NCBI GenBank assembly: GCA_018882785.1 | Contig: VERI01000015.1 | Span: 1-38,059 of the forward strand | Direction of reading: 5' to 3' | Length of the DNA stretch: 38,059 bases | Source of the DNA: Burkholderiaceae bacterium | GTDB lineage: Bacteria > Pseudomonadota > Gammaproteobacteria > Burkholderiales > Burkholderiaceae_A | Part shown: positions 34,150 to 38,059 of the stretch, piece by piece | Layout of the letters: each line of letters starts with the position of its first letter | Numbering within the stretch: the stretch's first letter is position 1 | Translations under genes and position numbers: made by a program | Notes under the pieces: generated by a model | What the model was told of the DNA's origin: nothing | The model's database searches: none | The model's input: the letters and a program-made list of their open reading frames with translations, nothing else

Positions 34150-36255
34150 TTAGGCGGCCTTCAGCAGGCCATTGTGTCTGAGCAGGGGCTCAACAATCGG
34201 TTCACGGCCACGAAATGCCGTAAACGAGGCCATGGCAGGCCGTGAGCCGCCCACCGACAGAATTTCCCGCCAGAACCGCTGGCCGACCTCAGGGTAGCGC
34301 TGTGCCCCGGCCTCCTCAAAGGCCGCATAGGCATCAGCGGACAGCACCTCTGCCCATTTATAACTGTAATAGCCCGCAGCATAGCCGCCCGCAAAAATAT
34401 GCGAGAAGCTCTGGGCAAACCGATTAAAGCTCGGTGGAATGAGCACTGCGATCTCGTCACGAATTTTCCAAAGAACGTCCTGAATGGACTGGCCAACCTC
34501 GGCAGGGGGGTGGGCAGCGGGTGGGATTAAATCCATGTGAATTCGCATATCGAATACCGAGAATTCCACCTGACGCAACATGAACATTCCGCTCTGAAAG
34601 TTCTTGGCTGCGATCATCTTGTCGAAAAGATCGCGCGGGATCGGTGTGCCTGAAGTGATGTGGGCGGTCATGTGCGACAGCGTCTCCCACTCCCAGCAAA
34701 AGTTTTCCATGAACTGGCTTGGCAGCTCTACAGCATCCCATTCCACGCCGTTAATTCCGGAGACTTCGAGTTCGCCGACCTGGGTAAGGAGATGGTGCAG
34801 CCCGTGGCCGAACTCATGAAAGAGCGTGATGACGTCATCGTGGGTGAGTGTCGTGGGCTTATCGCCAACGGGGGGCGAGAAGTTGCAGGTCAGAAGTGCA
34901 ATGGGCCGTTGTACCTGGGTCTTGAGAATGCGTCGGCCGCGGCTGTCGTCCATCCACGCGCCGCCGCGCTTGGTACTGCGGGCATATAGGTCGAGATACA
35001 AGTGGCCAATGATCTCTCCGTCACGAATAATTTCATGGAGCTGGACATCCGAATGCCAGACCGGAAGCGGCGCCATGTTCGAGACGGGCCGCACGGTGAC
35101 ATTAAAGAGCGTCCGAATCACCCGGAATAGCCCGTCCAGCACCTTGGGCAGTGGGAAGTATTGGCGCACCTCCTCTTCGGAGAAGGCGTAACGCTGCTGC
35201 CGCAGCTGCTCGCTGGCATAGGCGACATCCCAGGCCTGCAGATCGGGGATTGCAAGCTCAGTGGCTGCGAAGCGCTTCAGCTCTGCGAGATCGTCCAGTG
35301 CTGCTGGCCTGGCCTTTGAGGCCAGATTCATCAGAAAGTCGATGACCTGCTGTGGGCTGTCTGCCATCTTGGGCGCAAGAGACACCTCTGCCGCATTCTT
35401 GTAGCCGAGCAGCGATGCCTGCTGCTGGCGCAGAGAGAGAATTTCGCCCATGACGGGGCCGTTGTCATGGTCCGGGCCTTCGGTTGCGATATCCGAGGCG
35501 CGGACCGCATGTCGGCGGTAGATCTCTTCGCGCAGGCTGCGATCTTTTGCGAATTGCAGGACTGGCCCAACACTTGGATGCTGCAGTGTAAATACCCAGC
35601 CCTCACACGCACGCTTCTTTGCCTCTTCGGCGGCTGACGCCACTGCGTGTTCAGGAAGTCCTTCTAGCCGTTTGGCATCGGTGACATGCACAATCGTCGC
35701 ATTGGTGCTGTCGAGCAGCTGCTCCGAAAATTTCTGATTCAGTTGGGCGAGCCGAGACTGAAGATCTGCAAATTGTTTTTTCTGCTCGTCGGCAAGTTCA
35801 GCGCCGCCGAGGCGAAAAGAGCGTAGCGAGTTCTCCAACGCACGAAGTCGCGCGCGGAAACGGTCATCACGAAGGGCGGCTGGCGTTTTTTTAAACTCGG
35901 CATCCAGTGCCTTGGTGGCACGAAACAGTTCGGGGTGCTGCGCGAGCTCCGACCCGAATGCGGTGACCTCGGCCAGACGGCTGTTGATGGCCTCACGCCA
36001 TTCAGGCGAATCCATGACGCCTGACATATGGTGGACCGCTCCCCACGCCCGCCCCAGCCGCTCGGTTGCATCCGTGAGGGGCTCCATTACGGACTCCCAG
36101 CCCAACGGCGTTGTAGGATCGGTGACATCGGCGAGCGTCTTGCGGGCATCGGCAAGGAGCTGGTCGACGGCAGGAGCGACATGCTCGGGCCGAATCAGGT
36201 CATAGCGGGGAAGCTCCCCGCGGGTCAGCATTTCATGTAGCAGAGGATTGGTCAT
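34150..36255 (-). CDS. prlC: Oligopeptidase A (M3 family metallopeptidase)
   Basis: Oligopeptidase A is a cytoplasmic zinc peptidase that degrades short peptides, including cleaved signal peptides. The 701-residue protein has the zinc motif H480-E-F-G-H484-G with the third ligand Glu about 25 residues later in G-V-E-W-D-A-V-E-L. The S-Q-F-M-E-N-F-C-W-E and F-A-G-G-Y-A-A-G-Y-Y-S-Y-K-W-A-E-V segments are family marks. The start M-T-N-P-L-L matches PrlC of related bacteria. Its ATG overlaps the folD stop by one base (TGATG), so the two are co-transcribed. Confidence 0.96.
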   Translation of the reverse strand: MTNPLLHEMLTRGELPRYDLIRPEHVAPAVDQLLADARKTLADVTDPTTPLGWESVMEPLTDATERLGRAWGAVHHMSGVMDSPEWREAINSRLAEVTAFGSELAQHPELFRATKALDAEFKKTPAALRDDRFRARLRALENSLRSFRLGGAELADEQKKQFADLQSRLAQLNQKFSEQLLDSTNATIVHVTDAKRLEGLPEHAVASAAEEAKKRACEGWVFTLQHPSVGPVLQFAKDRSLREEIYRRHAVRASDIATEGPDHDNGPVMGEILSLRQQQASLLGYKNAAEVSLAPKMADSPQQVIDFLMNLASKARPAALDDLAELKRFAATELAIPDLQAWDVAYASEQLRQQRYAFSEEEVRQYFPLPKVLDGLFRVIRTLFNVTVRPVSNMAPLPVWHSDVQLHEIIRDGEIIGHLYLDLYARSTKRGGAWMDDSRGRRILKTQVQRPIALLTCNFSPPVGDKPTTLTHDDVITLFHEFGHGLHHLLTQVGELEVSGINGVEWDAVELPSQFMENFCWEWETLSHMTAHITSGTPIPRDLFDKMIAAKNFQSGMFMLRQVEFSVFDMRIHMDLIPPAAHPPAEVGQSIQDVLWKIRDEIAVLIPPSFNRFAQSFSHIFAGGYAAGYYSYKWAEVLSADAYAAFEEAGAQRYPEVGQRFWREILSVGGSRPAMASFTAFRGREPIVEPLLRHNGLLKAA

Positions 36256-37115
36256 CAGGTCGTTATGTGGAGTCGTCGTTCGGCAGATTCAAGGGTATTT
36301 ACAAGCAACATTGCAATGGTCATGGGCCCAACCCCGCCAGGCACAGGGGTGATCGCGGAGGCGACCTGACTGACGGCCGGAAAATCAACATCGCCAGCCA
36401 GTTTCCCGTCAGGCAATCGATTGATGCCCACATCGATCACGATGGCACCAGGCTTCACCATATCAGCCGAAATCATATTGGCTCTGCCCACTGCTGCGAC
36501 CAGAATATCCGCCCTGCGCGTGTGCTCTTCCAGGTTTCGGGTTTTACTGTTGCATACGGTCACCGTGGCACCGCGGGCCAACAGCATCATGGCCATGGGT
36601 TTACCGACGATATTGCTCGCACCACAGATCACCGCATGACTTCCCCAGATCGGTGCATCAATTGATTCCAGCATCTTGATTACTCCGTATGGAGTGCAGG
36701 GCTGAAACAGGGGCCGGCCGGTCATCAGGGCGCCCGCATTGCTGATATGGAATCCATCTACATCCTTATCTGCGGCAATTGCCTCGATGACCCGATGCGC
36801 ATCGATATGCTTGGGGAGAGGCAGTTGCACCAAAATGCCATCGACCTGAGGATCGTGGTTAAGCGATTCAATGATGGCGAGCAGTTCTGATTCCGTTAGG
36901 GTCTCTGGCTTTTCAATCAGCTGCGACCGGATGCCCGCCTCACCGCAGGCCTTGACCTTATTGCGCACGTAGACCTGGCTTGCCGGATTGCTGCCGACCA
37001 AGACCACGGTGAGACCGGCCGGCCGGCCCTTTGCGAGGCAGACTTGCGCGCGTTGTGCGGCTTGTTCTCGGAGTTGTTTGGCCAGTGCGAGGCCATCAAT
37101 TAGGGCGGCAGTCAT
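36255..37115 (-). CDS. folD: Bifunctional methylenetetrahydrofolate dehydrogenase/cyclohydrolase
   Basis: FolD interconverts 5,10-methylene- and 10-formyl-tetrahydrofolate with NADP and supplies one-carbon units. The 286-residue protein has the substrate site V-G-x-N-P-A-S-x-x-Y-V-x-x-K with catalytic Lys, Q-L-P-L-P-K-H near residue 99, the nucleotide motif [10 protein letters not shown] and the C-terminal [10 protein letters not shown]. The length is typical. It is followed directly by prlC and is divergent from the tRNA genes with 104 bp between them. Confidence 0.97.
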   Translation of the reverse strand: MTAALIDGLALAKQLREQAAQRAQVCLAKGRPAGLTVVLVGSNPASQVYVRNKVKACGEAGIRSQLIEKPETLTESELLAIIESLNHDPQVDGILVQLPLPKHIDAHRVIEAIAADKDVDGFHISNAGALMTGRPLFQPCTPYGVIKMLESIDAPIWGSHAVICGASNIVGKPMAMMLLARGATVTVCNSKTRNLEEHTRRADILVAAVGRANMISADMVKPGAIVIDVGINRLPDGKLAGDVDFPAVSQVASAITPVPGGVGPMTIAMLLVNTLESAERRLHITT

Positions 37116-37219
37116 GTGTGAGCAAGAAGGCGTAATGGCGGGCTGTAGAGATTGGACTTTTCCGCATTATTCCCCTAAACTCGCGGGCTTGCTTAGATAT
37201 CGCGGTGTGCGACGAGCAT

Positions 37220-37295
<76 letters not shown>

Positions 37296-37336
37296 GCCGG
37301 CCCGAGTTGTCCGAGCATTGACCCGATTACCTGCGG

Positions 37337-37412
37337 GTCCCCTTCGTCTAGAGGCCTAGGACATCACCCTTTCACGGTGAGTACAGGGGTTCGAATCCCC
37401 TAGGGGACGCCA
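37337..37412 (+). tRNA. tRNA-Glu (anticodon TTC)
   Basis: A 76-base cloverleaf with acceptor stem GTCCCCT/AGGGGAC, anticodon stem TCACC/GGTGA and loop CTTTCAC (anticodon TTC), and T arm GGGGT with loop TCGAAT-type bases and CCCC return. CCA is encoded. It ends one base before the stop codon of the convergent groL gene, leaving no room for a conventional terminator between the two. Confidence 0.97.
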
Positions 37413-37413
37413 T

Positions 37414-38059
37414 CTATCCCATCATCTGTTGTTCATATCCGTCGGAAGTCCCTTGGGACTGCGACGGCGATTTATTCACGATCGCGCAGTTGGTGGCCAG
37501 CATCAGGCTGGCGATGGAGCCTGCATTCTGAAGCGCCAGTCGGGTGACCTTTGCCGGATCGATAACCCCCATGTCCATCATATCGCCATAGACTTTGCTG
37601 GCTGCGTTGTAGCCGAGGGCGGGCGCATCGTCTTGCAGAATTTTTTCAACAATGACTGAGGGCTCATCGCCGGCGTTCTCAACAATGCAGCGCAGCGGTG
37701 ACTCCAGCGCTCGATAAACAATCTGAATGCCGGATCGCTCATCCAGATTCACCCCCTCAAGGCGCCGAAGCACCTCGCGGGCGCGGAGCAGGGCCACGCC
37801 GCCGCCGGGCACGATTCCTTCCTCCACGGCAGCGCGGGTGGCATGCAGCGCATCCTCGACGCGAAGTCTTCGCTCTTTTAATTCGGTTTCGGTGGCCGCT
37901 CCGATTTTGATGAGGGCAACGCCACCGGAGAGCTTTGCCGCGCGCTCTTCGAGCCGGTCTCGGTCAAACTGGCTTGATGCGCGGTCACGTTCTTGCCTGA
38001 TTGATTGCACCCGATGCGCGATTTGCTCCGGTGCGCCAGCCCCGCCAATGAGTGTGGTG
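37414..38059 (-). CDS. groL: Chaperonin GroEL, C-terminal part, with atypical tail
   Basis: This is the 3' portion of a GroEL gene; the N-terminal part is beyond the window. The frame is open to the edge and reads [16 protein letters not shown] before V-Q-S-I-R-Q-E. Conserved GroEL segments are [43 protein letters not shown] and [17 protein letters not shown]. The C-terminus is unusual: N-C-A-I-V-N-K-S, a Ser/Gln-rich stretch and Y-E-Q-Q-M-M-G, instead of repeated G-G-M. It may be a second, specialised GroEL copy. The stop lies one base from tRNA-Glu. Confidence 0.93.
   Translation of the reverse strand, partial: TTLIGGAGAPEQIAHRVQSIRQERDRASSQFDRDRLEERAAKLSGGVALIKIGAATETELKERRLRVEDALHATRAAVEEGIVPGGGVALLRAREVLRRLEGVNLDERSGIQIVYRALESPLRCIVENAGDEPSVIVEKILQDDAPALGYNAASKVYGDMMDMGVIDPAKVTRLALQNAGSIASLMLATNCAIVNKSPSQSQGTSDGYEQQMMG

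Overview
The window looks like chromosome of a betaproteobacterium, most likely Burkholderiales. The gene order yicC-gmk-rpoZ-spoT diverging from rph-rdgB-hemW, the glnA-glnL-glnG block, and the protein sequences support this. No family or genus can be fixed from sequence reading alone. I see no insertion sequence, phage gene, CRISPR array or replication origin.

Positions 1-9.7 kb hold housekeeping and nitrogen-control genes. On the minus strand are yicC, gmk, rpoZ and the start of spoT (cut by the window edge). On the plus strand are rph, rdgB and hemW, which overlap each other, then glnA, glnL (ntrB) and glnG (ntrC), then an fnr gene. The glnA leader carries three NtrC-type sites, a sigma70-type promoter overlapping one of them, and a sigma54-type -24/-12 element.

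Positions 9.7-23.4 kb hold a complete cbb3 cytochrome oxidase set on the minus strand: ccoN, ccoO, ccoQ, ccoP, ccoG, ccoH, a small membrane protein, and ccoS. An FNR box sits exactly 41.5 bp from an inferred ccoN start point. The copper ATPase gene ccoI and a SafE/TauE-like membrane protein gene lie further on, in an overlapping run with xthA. A plus-strand operon for a three-subunit molybdenum hydroxylase (FAD, 2Fe-2S and Mo subunits) separates ccoS from ccoI.

Positions 23.4-34.1 kb are an accessory catabolic region. It holds a TetR regulator, a five-gene branched-chain-amino-acid-type ABC transporter operon ending in an acetamidase/formamidase, and a convergent minus-strand operon for a BKACE-type beta-keto acid cleavage enzyme, an SDR dehydrogenase and a second molybdenum hydroxylase large subunit that has no partner subunits beside it.

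The main discovery is a shared operator-like sequence, TGATCA-N-T-Y-GAT-M-AA. It occurs once upstream of each of three operons: the molybdenum hydroxylase operon at 15.6 kb, the transporter operon at 24.2 kb and the BKACE operon at 34.1 kb. In all three it points the same way relative to transcription and lies one base after a -10-like hexamer. This suggests that the TetR protein controls a single uptake-and-oxidation pathway for an unknown, perhaps amide-containing or nitrogen-containing, compound. The apparently orphan Mo subunit may borrow the FAD and 2Fe-2S subunits from the distant operon.

Positions 34.1-38.06 kb return to housekeeping: prlC and folD (minus), tRNA-Ala(GGC) and tRNA-Glu(TTC) (plus), and the 3' part of a GroEL gene with an unusual C-terminus lacking the glycine-methionine tail.
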